Source of the DNA: an uncultured Lutibacter sp.
GTDB taxonomy: Bacteria > Bacteroidota > Bacteroidia > Flavobacteriales > Flavobacteriaceae
Reading direction: 5' to 3'
Length of the DNA: 40,009 bases
Assembly: GCF_937891065.1 (NCBI RefSeq)
Contig: NZ_CALAEQ010000078.1
Coordinates: 1-40,009 of the forward strand
In this document: positions 26,385 to 34,741 of the stretch, piece after piece
How the letters are laid out: each line of letters begins with the position of its first letter
How positions within the stretch are numbered: position 1 is the stretch's first letter
Program-made: the position numbers and the translations under genes
The notes under the pieces: model-generated
What the model was told of the DNA's origin: nothing
Seen by the model: only the letters and a program-made list of their open reading frames with translations
The model's database searches: none

Positions 26385-26608
26385 ACTCTTAATTTTCGAA
26401 CCATATCTTCCAACCCATTTAGCTGAATTTCATAGGCTAAGTGTAACATTTCACCAAATTTTCCAGCAGGAAACCCTTTATTCCTATACCAAACAATATA
26501 ATGTTCAGGCAAATCAATTAAATATTTTCCTTTATACTTTCCATAAGGCATTCTGCTATTTGCCAACTTCATTAAAATTTCATGCTGACTATTCTTTTCC
26601 ATCAACAT
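26381..26608 (-). CDS. DUF3820 family small protein
   Basis: A 75-residue protein with the DUF3820 pattern: RMPYGKYKGKYLIDLPEHY, VWYRNKGFP and a Leu-rich helical end. The family is widespread and has no firm function. Two ATGs (26608 and 26602) are possible starts; both overlap the end of the upstream dehydrogenase-like gene by about 20 bases, which suggests translational coupling. It also overlaps the convergent membrane-protein gene by four bases. Confidence 0.82.
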   Translation of the reverse strand: MLMEKNSQHEILMKLANSRMPYGKYKGKYLIDLPEHYIVWYRNKGFPAGKFGEMLHLAYEIQLNGLEDMVRKLRV

Positions 26609-27791
26609 AATTCTGTAAATACTTAAATCTTCTTTTTAATTTTCCTTTTCCTGTAACTCTTGCCCTTCTCAAAATATCATCTTCATCATTATTAAAAAGT
26701 GAAGGAATTACATGTTCTGCAAAACTGTTACTAAATCCTTCAGATGCATCTTTAGGTAATTCACAAGGTAAATTATCTACTGCCATAACAGCAATTGCAT
26801 TTTCATTTTTATAATCAACTTCCTTACCTGTTTGAGGATCGAAACCATAAACAGGATTTTTAATTGTAGATGGTCTAACTGTTGAAGCTATTGGTCCAAA
26901 GTCACAACTAATATCTGCAATAACTTTAATATTAAACTCTTCAGATTTAATATCCTCAGCCGAAATAATTTTTGGAGCTCCATCACCGTAAAAATGCCCT
27001 GCAATATATAAATCTGCCACTTTGGCAAACCTCATAAAGTTACTTTCATAAGCGCCTGGATGTTCAAAGAAATCATATATACTTTTTACAAAGCCATCTT
27101 TTCTTTTATTATAATCCAATGAATCAATATTTACATACACTGGTTCATCATATGAAGTGTTCAAAAACTCAGTAATATTAACTTCTTTTAATTCCATTCC
27201 ATCAAGTATTTCTTTGGCTCCTCTTCCCACTCTTCCAAAACCCGATAATACAATTTTAATATTTGGCAATTTCACTTTTTTCAATTCATCTATTAAATGT
27301 TGCTGACTGGTTAACTCTTCAGCTTTAGGTAAATTAAAACAATTAAACTTCAATCCATAAGCTCTAAAACCATTGTAAGCACCAACTATTCCCGCATATC
27401 TACCAAAAGCAACAAGTCTAACTCCTTTTTTATTGGTTATTACTTCGTGGTCATAAAGTTTAATATTATTTTCTAAAACAGCTCTTAATAAATTCCTATT
27501 ATAAGGCTGCTTTTTAATAGTATGAGAAAAGAAAAAGTACTCCTTATTTGGAATAAGAAATTCAATAGGAACTTCTTTTACACCTAATAACACATCACAA
27601 TCTGAAACATCACTAACTACTTCAATCCCCTCTTTTCTGTATTCATCATCCTTAAAAACTCGAATATTTGAACTTTCAACTTTAATTTGAAGTTGAGGAT
27701 AATCTTTCAATATTTGCTTGCATTTCTTCGGGGTTAAAACAACTCTTTTATCAACTGGACTCTTTCGCTCTCTAATAATTCCTATCTTCAT
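26589..27791 (-). CDS. saccharopine dehydrogenase-like NAD(P)-dependent oxidoreductase
   Basis: A 400-residue protein of the alanine dehydrogenase/PNT fold, closest in pattern to lysine-forming saccharopine dehydrogenase (LYS1 type). The N-terminal domain starts IGIIRERKSPVDKRVVLTP and has the FFFSHTIKKQPYN segment, like the H-x-x-K-x-Q of LYS1. The NAD-binding domain has GFGRVG at 184-189. The C-terminal part has DISCDFGPIAST and VDNLPCELPKDAS, both typical of this group. Bacteria usually make lysine through DAP, so the substrate may be another amino acid. It is co-transcribed with the DUF3820 gene. Confidence 0.78.
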   Translation of the reverse strand: MKIGIIRERKSPVDKRVVLTPKKCKQILKDYPQLQIKVESSNIRVFKDDEYRKEGIEVVSDVSDCDVLLGVKEVPIEFLIPNKEYFFFSHTIKKQPYNRNLLRAVLENNIKLYDHEVITNKKGVRLVAFGRYAGIVGAYNGFRAYGLKFNCFNLPKAEELTSQQHLIDELKKVKLPNIKIVLSGFGRVGRGAKEILDGMELKEVNITEFLNTSYDEPVYVNIDSLDYNKRKDGFVKSIYDFFEHPGAYESNFMRFAKVADLYIAGHFYGDGAPKIISAEDIKSEEFNIKVIADISCDFGPIASTVRPSTIKNPVYGFDPQTGKEVDYKNENAIAVMAVDNLPCELPKDASEGFSNSFAEHVIPSLFNNDEDDILRRARVTGKGKLKRRFKYLQNYVDGKE

Positions 27792-27870
27792 AAAATAACT
27801 GGTATAAATTTTGCTCTAATATATTAGGAATTAAAAGAACTCACAAATAAACTATGTGACATATTTTGTT

Positions 27871-27878
27871 TAAATTTG
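27871..27878 (+). promoter_or_regulatory. -7 promoter element of ssrA
   Basis: TAAATTTG matches TAnnTTTG. It predicts a start near 27885 and a leader of about 28 bases that RNase P would remove to give the mature 5' end at 27913. Confidence 0.45.
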
Positions 27879-27912
27879 CTTTCTTTTAAAAGAAGAAGAT
27901 CTTTGAAAATTT

Positions 27913-28303
27913 GGGGACGATTGGTTTTGACTGCAAGATCAATTAACATATAAGCATGTCGAGTAATGAAATAGCACTCGTAAATCTCAATTTCAACATT
28001 TTAAACGGCGAAGATAACTACGCTTTAGCTGCTTAATCCGAATTATAGTAGGATGAGCCTCGGCACACTAGGTGTGCAAGCTGAATGTCTCTTGAAAGCC
28101 TTGGTTAGCGGCGGTCAGAATAGAGGCATCGTAAAAGTTAACATAGATTTGCTAGTGTTTCGATAGCATTTTGAAACTAAAGAAACTAAGCTTAAGGTAA
28201 ATTGTTTTCGGTTAGCTTTAAGACTAAAATTAAAAGAAAACTAAGCATGTAGAAAGTATTTTGGTTGCTTGTTTGGACCCGGGTTCGATTCCCGGCGTCT
28301 CCA
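27913..28303 (+). ncRNA. ssrA: transfer-messenger RNA (tmRNA)
   Basis: A one-piece tmRNA of about 391 bases. The tRNA-like acceptor stem pairs GGGGACG (27913-27919) with CGTCTCC (28296-28302), followed by the discriminator A. The T arm GGACCCGGGTTCGATTCCC lies at 28275-28293. The tag reading frame (28007-28036) encodes GEDNYALAA and a TAA stop, close to the Bacteroidota tags GENNYALAA and AENNYALAA. CCA is not encoded (the genome reads CTA) and must be added. The RNA rescues stalled ribosomes and marks the product for ClpXP-type proteolysis. The pseudoknot region between tag and T arm was not folded by me. Confidence 0.97.
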
Positions 28304-28320
28304 CTATTAAATTTTAATTC

Positions 28321-28358
28321 AAAAAGCCCGTGTAAATCTATGTTTACACGGGCTTTTT
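28321..28358. terminator. bidirectional terminator of ssrA and the facing permease gene
   Basis: A 16-bp perfect stem (AAAAAGCCCGTGTAAA at 28321-28336 with its complement at 28343-28358) and a six-base loop. The GC core is flanked by A- and T-runs, so it can end ssrA on the plus strand and the permease gene on the minus strand. Confidence 0.88.
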
Positions 28359-28411
28359 AATTATAATATTTGTTGTTAAATTCTTAGTTTATTTATATGA
28401 ACTAAGCAAAA

Positions 28412-29872
28412 TTATACAAAGGCTTTAATACCTGGTATTAAACCAATGGCAGCCATTGCTAAAGTTGTTAAAATAAACGTGACTACTGGCAAAACAGTTC
28501 TGTATTTAAGTTTTAAACTTTTAGCTCTTTCTACATCCCCTAACAATCCTGTATTATCAGCAACCATTGCCAAAGACCAGCCAAAAACAGGATTTACAAA
28601 AATAGCCGCCATAATACATAAAGTAGCGCTTTGAGCATTTCTTGAATTTTTTACCATTTGTAACCCTGCTTCAATTAAAGGTAAAAACACTCCTACAATA
28701 AGAGCTACTCGAAGAACAGGTGCCCATAAAGCAACATCCATTGGTAATCCAAGTATTGCGATTAATATCCAAGAAATACCTCCTAAAATTGCTCCTGCTG
28801 CGATAGGTCTTTTTGCAATACCCGCAGGAATCATATATGTACCTGCTGATGATGCAAGATTACCACCTCCTAAAATACTTCCAAATATTTGTCTTAAAGC
28901 CGAAATTACCATAGTATCATCAACATCCATCAACACTTTTTTAGATTTTGTAGGGTAATTTGCTTCTTGAAATACTCTATGTCCTAAAAAATCAGGTGGC
29001 CACATAGCAATAGCCAAAACTGCAAATGGAATAACTGCAATAAAGTGACTATATTCAGGTAAACCTAGCATCCAACCACTGTTTTCACCCCACCAATATG
29101 CTGGATTAAGATTTGGGATTCCCGGTTCTGTAACAAATTTAAAAGGCGCTCCTAGTATTAATGCAGTAATTATTGCCAAAAACGAACAAAGCGGTATAGC
29201 TAACCAACGTTTACCATATTTTTCTAATATTGTATATGAGATTATGGTAACTAAAATGATTGCTAAAAATGCGATAGGCATTTCAATTTGATCAGCCCAA
29301 CCTTTAAGTGCCGTTAATTGTCCCATAATTCCCATTACACCAACTACAATTAAAAGACCTCCTCTAACTCCAGGTCCAGTCATTTCAAGCAATTTCGTAC
29401 CTCCTTTTACTCCACCTAGAATCAATCCTAATAATCCTACCATTAAACCAAAGGCAAGTGGATGTCCTCCTGCTACTACAACTAAAGGTATTAATGGTAT
29501 CATTGGACCGTGACAACCAGCTACGTTTGCCGTTGGTAACAAGAGCCCTGAGAATATAATTACAAAAATACCTCCAATGATCATTTCAAAACGAACGTTT
29601 TCAGTCACAAAGCTATCTTCTAATCCAAAACCTGAAGCAAAAGCAGCTACAATTGCTGCTGTCATAACAATCTTTCCAATTAAAACAGCCATTGCAACAA
29701 CGGTGTCTTCTATTTCAAAATTAAAATCACGACCTGGAAGGTTAAGTTTCCATCTTTTTGGTGCCATGATTTGTAACTCATGTTTTAAATACTCGTCTCT
29801 AGATGCGAATTCTTTAGCAGGTCTATGTAAATCCTTGTATGATTTACCTTTATTTGTTTCATTTTTTGTCAT
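28412..29872 (-). CDS. DUF3360-like membrane permease
   Basis: A 486-residue inner-membrane protein with about 12 hydrophobic segments after a ~50-residue hydrophilic, basic N-terminus. Gly/Pro-rich segments such as PTANVAGCHGPMIPLIPLVV and TGPGVRGGLLIVVGVMG recall the half-helix crossings of the NCS2/SulP (UraA/SLC26) fold. The overall pattern resembles DUF3360 proteins described from Vibrio. There is no STAS domain, so it is not a typical SulP sulfate carrier. The substrate is unknown; it may be a molybdate/sulfate-like anion or a nucleobase. It is monocistronic, with 774 gene-free bases upstream, which hints at complex control. Confidence 0.6.
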   Translation of the reverse strand: MTKNETNKGKSYKDLHRPAKEFASRDEYLKHELQIMAPKRWKLNLPGRDFNFEIEDTVVAMAVLIGKIVMTAAIVAAFASGFGLEDSFVTENVRFEMIIGGIFVIIFSGLLLPTANVAGCHGPMIPLIPLVVVAGGHPLAFGLMVGLLGLILGGVKGGTKLLEMTGPGVRGGLLIVVGVMGIMGQLTALKGWADQIEMPIAFLAIILVTIISYTILEKYGKRWLAIPLCSFLAIITALILGAPFKFVTEPGIPNLNPAYWWGENSGWMLGLPEYSHFIAVIPFAVLAIAMWPPDFLGHRVFQEANYPTKSKKVLMDVDDTMVISALRQIFGSILGGGNLASSAGTYMIPAGIAKRPIAAGAILGGISWILIAILGLPMDVALWAPVLRVALIVGVFLPLIEAGLQMVKNSRNAQSATLCIMAAIFVNPVFGWSLAMVADNTGLLGDVERAKSLKLKYRTVLPVVTFILTTLAMAAIGLIPGIKAFV

Positions 29873-30107
29873 GCTATAAAAATCTATTAATTGTTAATAT
29901 AAATTATGATTAATTTAGTTTGCAAAATATGAGTGAAATTGTTTTTAAATATGCTAAAAAAGCAACAAAAAACCTCACACTTTCAAGTGTCAAAAATAGT
30001 TTTTAAGAAGTTTATAAAATATGACATAATTCACCTTTTTTTTAATATTAATTTACGAATGCAACTTTAGTTACTTTACAGAAAAATTAACATTAACACA
30101 TGGATCG

Positions 30108-30115
30108 CAAATGTA
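30108..30115 (-). promoter_or_regulatory. candidate -7 element of the permease gene
   Basis: TACATTTG on the minus strand matches TAnnTTTG and would give a 5' leader of about 230 bases before the ATG at 29872. A second, closer match (TATTTTTG, 29991-29998) would give a leader of about 110 bases. Neither has a clear -33 TTG. Confidence 0.3.
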
Positions 30116-30117
30116 AA

Positions 30118-30159
30118 GGGGCTAATCATTAAATACACTATTATCAATGAGATAACCCC
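30118..30159. repeat. G4/C4 inverted repeat upstream of the permease gene
   Basis: GGGG (30118-30121) and TCATT (30126-30130) pair with CCCC (30156-30159) and AATGA (30146-30150). The CTAA/GATAA segments between form an internal loop, with a 15-base apical loop. The GC run stands out in very AT-rich DNA. It lies just upstream of the TACATTTG box, so it could be an operator or, if transcribed, an RNA hairpin. Confidence 0.4.
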
Positions 30160-30267
30160 CTGAATAAATGTGATTTTTCAAATTAAAAATTTAATTAGAA
30201 TGATTTTTAGTTAAAAAAGATTATTGTAGTTAATATATATTAAATTGATGATTACAATAAATTCATA

Positions 30268-30390
30268 CTAAATAAAGAATGAAGTTGCTGTAATTTCCTC
30301 CTTTACCATCATAGGAATCTGATTTTCATCTATAATTCCTTTTAAAGCACATCCGTTTAAATAATTTTGTAAATATTTTGAAGTAGTTTT
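30268..30390 (-). pseudogene. possible remnant of a protein-coding gene
   Basis: Between a TGA (30391-30393) and a TAG (30268-30270) on the minus strand an open stretch of 40 codons encodes a protein-like peptide with segments YLQNYLNGCALKGII and DENQIPMMVKEEI. It has no start codon of its own before residue 27, and upstream frames are full of stops. Composition is more protein-like than the surrounding sequence. I do not recognise the family. It may be the decayed 3' end of a lost gene, or chance. Confidence 0.25.
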
Positions 30391-30534
30391 TCAAAAATTT
30401 AATATTCTTAGGAACCAGCTCTGATAAGTGTCTTACACTATTTTAATTATAAGTAATCAGATGATTAATTTATATTACAAATTATGACTCTTGGAAAATT
30501 AATTAGGATTCTAAATAAACACAACATAAAACTA

Positions 30535-30582
30535 AAAATGAACAATCAAAAGCATCATTATATACTCTCAATTGTTCATTTT
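30535..30582. repeat. 12-bp perfect inverted repeat
   Basis: AAAATGAACAAT (30535-30546) and ATTGTTCATTTT (30571-30582) are perfect complements with a 24-base spacer. It lies 64 bases past the stop of the CBM48-like gene. It could be a weak terminator for that gene, though no T-run follows on the minus strand, or the footprint of a mobile element. Confidence 0.4.
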
Positions 30583-30646
30583 AAATCTTTTTCATAGCTA
30601 AATAATATATATTTAGACAATACTCTTTAGAAAAGAATAAAAATAA

Positions 30647-30958
30647 TTATAGCACTAAAACCGAATTTTCTTCAGCATCAATACCGTTATTCACATACTT
30701 ATCAGCTTTCTCATCATTTATCCACTTTTCACCATCTAATAAATACTTAAATTGGTATTCTTTTTCACTAGGTAAATCAATAATAACTTTGAAAGAACCA
30801 TCTTTCAATTTTTTCATATTAACAGGTTCTGCAGTATTCCAATTATTAAACTCACCTAATAATTCAACTTTACTTGCACCAGCAGCAATTTCTTTGTTCA
30901 TTAAAAAAGTAACTTTACAAACTGGTTTACTTTTTAAATATTGCTTTTTTAAACTCAT
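30647..30958 (-). CDS. isoamylase N-terminal / CBM48-type glycogen-binding domain protein
   Basis: A 103-residue cytosolic protein that is almost entirely one early-set (CBM48/AMPK1) domain. It has VTFLMNKEIAAGASKVELLG, the signature LGEFNNWN followed by MKKLKDGSFKVIIDLP, and the strand pair YQFKYLLDGEKWINDEKAD. Such domains bind alpha-glucans in branching enzymes and AMPK beta; stand-alone forms are common in Bacteroidota and have no settled role. It has no catalytic domain and no glycogen genes nearby. A TAAATTTG promoter box lies 25 bases upstream, so it is probably monocistronic. Confidence 0.85.
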   Translation of the reverse strand: MSLKKQYLKSKPVCKVTFLMNKEIAAGASKVELLGEFNNWNTAEPVNMKKLKDGSFKVIIDLPSEKEYQFKYLLDGEKWINDEKADKYVNNGIDAEENSVLVL

Positions 30959-30982
30959 AATATTAATTTTAAAATTATACTA

Positions 30983-31016
30983 CAAATTTAATTTAGATTT
31001 TATTCAAATTATACAA
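30983..31016 (-). promoter_or_regulatory. promoter of the CBM48-like gene
   Basis: Minus-strand TAAATTTG (30983-30990) matches TAnnTTTG, with a TTG 23 bases further upstream (31014-31016). The rest of the divergent gap up to 31173 shows no clear motif. Confidence 0.45.
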
Positions 31017-31173
31017 CTCTTTTTTCTTATTTATATTCTAAATTAACCTACAGTATCATATAATAGATTCCTCGGTTAAAATTATACATTAATATATGTT
31101 CATAAATTTCAAAAAATTAAATATCTTTATATAATAAAAAAGATTCCAATTAACGTCAATAATTTTAACTTAT

Positions 31174-31659
31174 ATGGATCAAAATTTTAAAGTAAAAGTA
31201 AATGACTCTTTTAATTATGATTTAAAAAGTTCTGATATTAGTAAATTAGATGTTTTAAAATTATCAAAGTCAAAATTCCACGTTATAAACGACTATAAAT
31301 CTTTCGAAATTAAAATAGAAAAAACTGATTTTCTAAAAAAAGAATATACTATTCAAGTTAATTCTAATTACTATACCGTTAAAATAGCCAATAAATTAGA
31401 CCTACTCATTAAAGAAATGGGGTTTTCAGTAGGGTCAACTAAAAAAGTAAATGATATTAAGGCTCCAATGCCAGGTCTTATTTTAACTATAAACGTGAAA
31501 GAAAAGCAAGAAGTAAAAGAAGGAGAAATATTATTAATTCTTGAAGCTATGAAAATGGAAAACACAATTGTATCTCCAAAAGATGGTATCATTAAATCCA
31601 TACATATTAAAAGTGGAGGAACTGTTGAAAAAGGAGAACTTATGATTGAATTTGAATAA
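31174..31659 (+). CDS. biotin carboxyl carrier protein of acyl-CoA carboxylase
   Basis: A 161-residue carrier. The C-terminal ~75 residues are a biotinyl domain starting KAPMPGLILTINVKE with the biotinylation site LEAMKMENT, the biotinyl lysine being Lys127. The N-terminal ~85 residues are beta-rich and match the short linker domain of carriers from propionyl-CoA or decarboxylase-type systems rather than AccB. It starts a three-gene operon with the biotin carboxylase (59 bases on) and the carboxyltransferase. It carries CO2 on biotin between the two active sites. Confidence 0.9.
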   Translation: MDQNFKVKVNDSFNYDLKSSDISKLDVLKLSKSKFHVINDYKSFEIKIEKTDFLKKEYTIQVNSNYYTVKIANKLDLLIKEMGFSVGSTKKVNDIKAPMPGLILTINVKEKQEVKEGEILLILEAMKMENTIVSPKDGIIKSIHIKSGGTVEKGELMIEFE

Positions 31660-31718
31660 GACTACGCTACTACTCTAATCAATTTTAAAAATTTCTAAAA
31701 ACTTTAAACTGCATTTAA

Positions 31719-33161
31719 ATGAAAAAAATATTAATCGCTAACAGAGGTGAGATCGCAATTAGAGTTATGAAAACTGCTCAAAAAATGGGTATTAAAACAG
31801 TCGCTGTATATTCAGAAGCCGATAGAAATGCGCCTCACGTTAGATTTGCTGATGAAGCTGTTTGTATAGGTGAAGCACCATCAAACAAATCATACCTTTT
31901 AGGAGATAAAATTATTAAAGAAGCTAAAAAACTAAACGTAGATGGTATTCATCCTGGTTATGGTTTTCTAAGTGAAAATGCCAAATTTGCAGAGTTGTGC
32001 GAAAAAAATGACATTATATTTATTGGTCCAAAATCAAAATCTATTAGAATGATGGGCGATAAATTAGCAGCGAAAGAAGCTGTTAAAGATTATAACATTC
32101 CAATGGTTCCAGGTGTTGATAGAGCAGTGACAAACCCAAAAGAAGCCTCAGAAATAGCAAGAAGAATTGGATTTCCAATCTTAATAAAAGCTTCTGCAGG
32201 AGGTGGTGGTAAAGGAATGCGTATTGTAGAAAAAGAACAAGATGTTGAAGAACAAATGGCCAGAGCAATTAGCGAAGCTACTTCAGCATTTGGTGATGGT
32301 TCCGTTTTTGTTGAAAAATATATTACTTCACCTCGTCATATTGAAATTCAAATTTTGGCTGATAGTCACGGAAATGTATTACATTTCTTTGAAAGAGAAT
32401 GTAGTGTACAACGCCGCCACCAAAAAGTTGTAGAAGAAGCTCCTTCATCTATTTTAACACCTGAATTAAGAGAAAATATGGGACAAGCAGCCATAAAAGT
32501 TGCAAAATCATGTGATTATTTAGGTGCAGGAACCGTTGAATTTTTAGTAGATTGTAACTTAAATTTCTATTTCCTAGAGATGAATACACGTTTGCAAGTT
32601 GAACATCCTGTAACGGAATTAATTTCTGGTGTCGATTTGGTTGAACTCCAAATTAAAATTGCACGAGGAGAAGCAATAATGCTAAAACAAGAAGATTTAA
32701 AAATTAATGGTCATGCATTAGAATTAAGAGTATATGCTGAAGACCCAATGAATAATTTTTTACCTAGTGTTGGAAATTTAAGTACCTATAAAATTCCAGT
32801 TGGAGATGGTATAAGAGTTGATGATGGTTTTGAAGAAGGAATGGATATTCCAATTTATTACGATCCTATGTTATCAAAATTAATTACTTATGGAAAAACT
32901 AGAGATGAAGCTATTCAATTAATGATAAAAGCAATTGATAACTATAAAATTGAAGGTGTTAAAACAACCTTACCATTTGGTAAATTTGTATGCCAACACG
33001 AAGCATTTACCTCCGGAAATTTTGATACTCATTTTGTAAAAAACTATTACACACCTGAAAAACTACAAGCTGGCTTAAACGAAGAAGCTGAAATAGCAGC
33101 TTTAGTAGCATTAAAATTATATTTCGAAGATCAAAAAATTGTAAGAATTCCTCTTAACTAA
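31719..33161 (+). CDS. biotin carboxylase subunit of acyl-CoA carboxylase
   Basis: A 480-residue ATP-grasp enzyme that carboxylates biotin on the carrier protein using ATP and bicarbonate. It begins KKILIANRGEIAIRVMKTA, then GIHPGYGFLSENA. The glycine-rich ATP loop is KASAGGGGKGMRIV, with the catalytic region RECSVQRRHQKVVEEAPS and the FLEMNTRLQVEHPVTE signature. It is about 30 residues longer than a plain AccC, as in acyl-CoA carboxylase systems. The gene lies between the carrier and the beta subunit. A housekeeping AccC may exist elsewhere. Confidence 0.93.
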   Translation: MKKILIANRGEIAIRVMKTAQKMGIKTVAVYSEADRNAPHVRFADEAVCIGEAPSNKSYLLGDKIIKEAKKLNVDGIHPGYGFLSENAKFAELCEKNDIIFIGPKSKSIRMMGDKLAAKEAVKDYNIPMVPGVDRAVTNPKEASEIARRIGFPILIKASAGGGGKGMRIVEKEQDVEEQMARAISEATSAFGDGSVFVEKYITSPRHIEIQILADSHGNVLHFFERECSVQRRHQKVVEEAPSSILTPELRENMGQAAIKVAKSCDYLGAGTVEFLVDCNLNFYFLEMNTRLQVEHPVTELISGVDLVELQIKIARGEAIMLKQEDLKINGHALELRVYAEDPMNNFLPSVGNLSTYKIPVGDGIRVDDGFEEGMDIPIYYDPMLSKLITYGKTRDEAIQLMIKAIDNYKIEGVKTTLPFGKFVCQHEAFTSGNFDTHFVKNYYTPEKLQAGLNEEAEIAALVALKLYFEDQKIVRIPLN

Positions 33162-33182
33162 CAAATTATAAAATTCAATAGT

Positions 33183-34724
33183 ATGGATTCTAAAATTGAA
33201 AAATTAAATAAAAGAATTGCATTATCACTTTTAGGTGGCGGAGATGAACGAATTAAAAAACAGCATGCTAAGAAAAAATTAACCGCAAGAGAACGTATAG
33301 ACTATTTATTAGATGAAAGTTCATTTGAAGAAATGGGCGCTTTAGTAACTCATAGAACCACCGATTTCGAAATGGAAAATGAAATCTATTTTGGCGATGG
33401 TGTTGTAACTGGTTACGGAACTATTGACAGAAGATTAGTTTATGTTTTCGCACAAGATTTTACTGTTTTTGGAGGCTCTTTATCAGAAACAAACGCCGAA
33501 AAAATTTGCAAAATAATGGATCAAGCTATAAAAGTTGGCGCGCCATTAATTGGTTTAAATGATTCTGGTGGAGCAAGAATTCAAGAAGGTGTTAGATCTC
33601 TTGGTGGGTATGCTGATATTTTTTACAGAAATGTACAAGCTTCAGGTGTAGTTCCTCAACTTTCAGCAATTATGGGTCCTTGTGCTGGTGGTGCTGTCTA
33701 TTCTCCTGCAATGACCGATTTCACCTTTATGGTTGAAGATACTAGTTATATGTTTGTTACCGGACCAAATGTTGTAAAAACTGTTACCAATGAAGAGGTT
33801 ACCGCTGAAGAATTAGGTGGTGCCAGTACACATTCAACAAAATCAGGTGTTACTCATATTACATCTGCAAATGATATTCAATGCTTAGAAGATGTTAAAA
33901 CATTATTAAGTTATATTCCTCAAAACAATAAAGAAACTACTAAAAAACTACCTTATATTTTAGGTGATGAATTAAGATTAAATCTTGAAACTATCATCCC
34001 AGAAAACCCTACTAAGCCTTATGACATGCATGAGGTTATTAAAGGTATTATTGATGAAAATTCATTCTTTGAAATTCATAAAGATTTTGCTGGAAACATA
34101 CTAGTAGGTTTTGCTCGTTTAGCTGGTAGAAGTATTGGAATAGTTGCTAACCAACCAATGAATTTAGCTGGCTGTTTAGATGTAAAAAGCTCTGTAAAAG
34201 GAGCTCGTTTTACACGTTTTTGTGATTCTTTTAATATTCCATTATTAGTATTGGTTGATGTACCAGGTTTTTTACCTGGAACAGATCAAGAATGGAATGC
34301 AATTATAACTAACGGTGCCAAATTATTGTATGCATTTAGCGAAGCTACAGTTCCACGTATTACAGTTATTACTCGTAAAGCCTACGGAGGCGCCTATGAT
34401 GTCATGAATTCTAAACATATCGGAGCTGATATGAATTTTGCTTGGCCAACTGCTGAAATTGCTGTGATGGGTGCAAAAGGAGCTGCCGAAATAATTTTTA
34501 AAAATGAAATTAAATTGGCTGAAAACCCAGAAGAAAAGCTAATAGAAAAAGAAACTGAGTATGCTTTTAAATTTACAGACCCTTATGGTGCAGCTAGCCG
34601 TGGTTTTATTGATGAAGTAATTTACCCTAAATACACAAGAAGAAAATTAATAAAAGCATTTCAAATGTTGGAAGGAAAAGAACTAAATTTACCCAAAAAG
34701 AAGCATGGGAATATTCCTTTGTAA
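33183..34724 (+). CDS. acyl-CoA carboxylase carboxyltransferase (PccB/MmdA type)
   Basis: A 513-residue carboxyltransferase, fused alpha+beta type. It has the AccD-like half ([35 protein letters not shown]) and the AccA-like half ([30 protein letters not shown]). The length matches PccB (about 510-540). It likely carboxylates propionyl-CoA to methylmalonyl-CoA, or works with a related short acyl-CoA. The sequence also resembles methylmalonyl-CoA decarboxylase alpha subunits, but the adjacent biotin carboxylase favours the ATP-driven carboxylase direction. The product would feed a B12-dependent mutase. It is last in the operon and ends at a shared terminator. Confidence 0.92.
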   Translation: MDSKIEKLNKRIALSLLGGGDERIKKQHAKKKLTARERIDYLLDESSFEEMGALVTHRTTDFEMENEIYFGDGVVTGYGTIDRRLVYVFAQDFTVFGGSLSETNAEKICKIMDQAIKVGAPLIGLNDSGGARIQEGVRSLGGYADIFYRNVQASGVVPQLSAIMGPCAGGAVYSPAMTDFTFMVEDTSYMFVTGPNVVKTVTNEEVTAEELGGASTHSTKSGVTHITSANDIQCLEDVKTLLSYIPQNNKETTKKLPYILGDELRLNLETIIPENPTKPYDMHEVIKGIIDENSFFEIHKDFAGNILVGFARLAGRSIGIVANQPMNLAGCLDVKSSVKGARFTRFCDSFNIPLLVLVDVPGFLPGTDQEWNAIITNGAKLLYAFSEATVPRITVITRKAYGGAYDVMNSKHIGADMNFAWPTAEIAVMGAKGAAEIIFKNEIKLAENPEEKLIEKETEYAFKFTDPYGAASRGFIDEVIYPKYTRRKLIKAFQMLEGKELNLPKKKHGNIPL

Positions 34725-34741
34725 TTTATCTATTCAAGAAC

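Larger units (their letters stand above)
29873..30646. other. 774-base gene-free region
   Basis: No convincing gene is seen. From left to right it holds: TATTTTTG on the minus strand (29991-29998); a small ACACT/AGTGT hairpin (29978-29991); TACATTTG on the minus strand (30108-30115); a G4/C4 hairpin at 30118-30159; a possible gene remnant at 30268-30390; and a 12-bp inverted repeat at 30535-30582. The left half is the upstream region of the permease gene. The right half lies downstream of the CBM48-like gene. Confidence 0.6.

Noticed and set aside
28261-28303. tRNA-like 3' half at 28261-28303 as a separate tRNA gene
   Set aside because: It pairs with 27913-27919 and belongs to the tmRNA; there is no anticodon arm.
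28446-29879. Plus-strand open frames opposite the permease gene (28446-28634, 29577-29879)
   Set aside because: They are shadows of the minus-strand permease, whose membrane pattern is clear; no start or promoter signal supports them.
30100-30132. Ten-codon ATG frame (MDRKCKGANH) in the gap before the permease
   Set aside because: Too short, on the opposite strand to the neighbouring genes, and overlapping the hairpin; nothing suggests it is translated.
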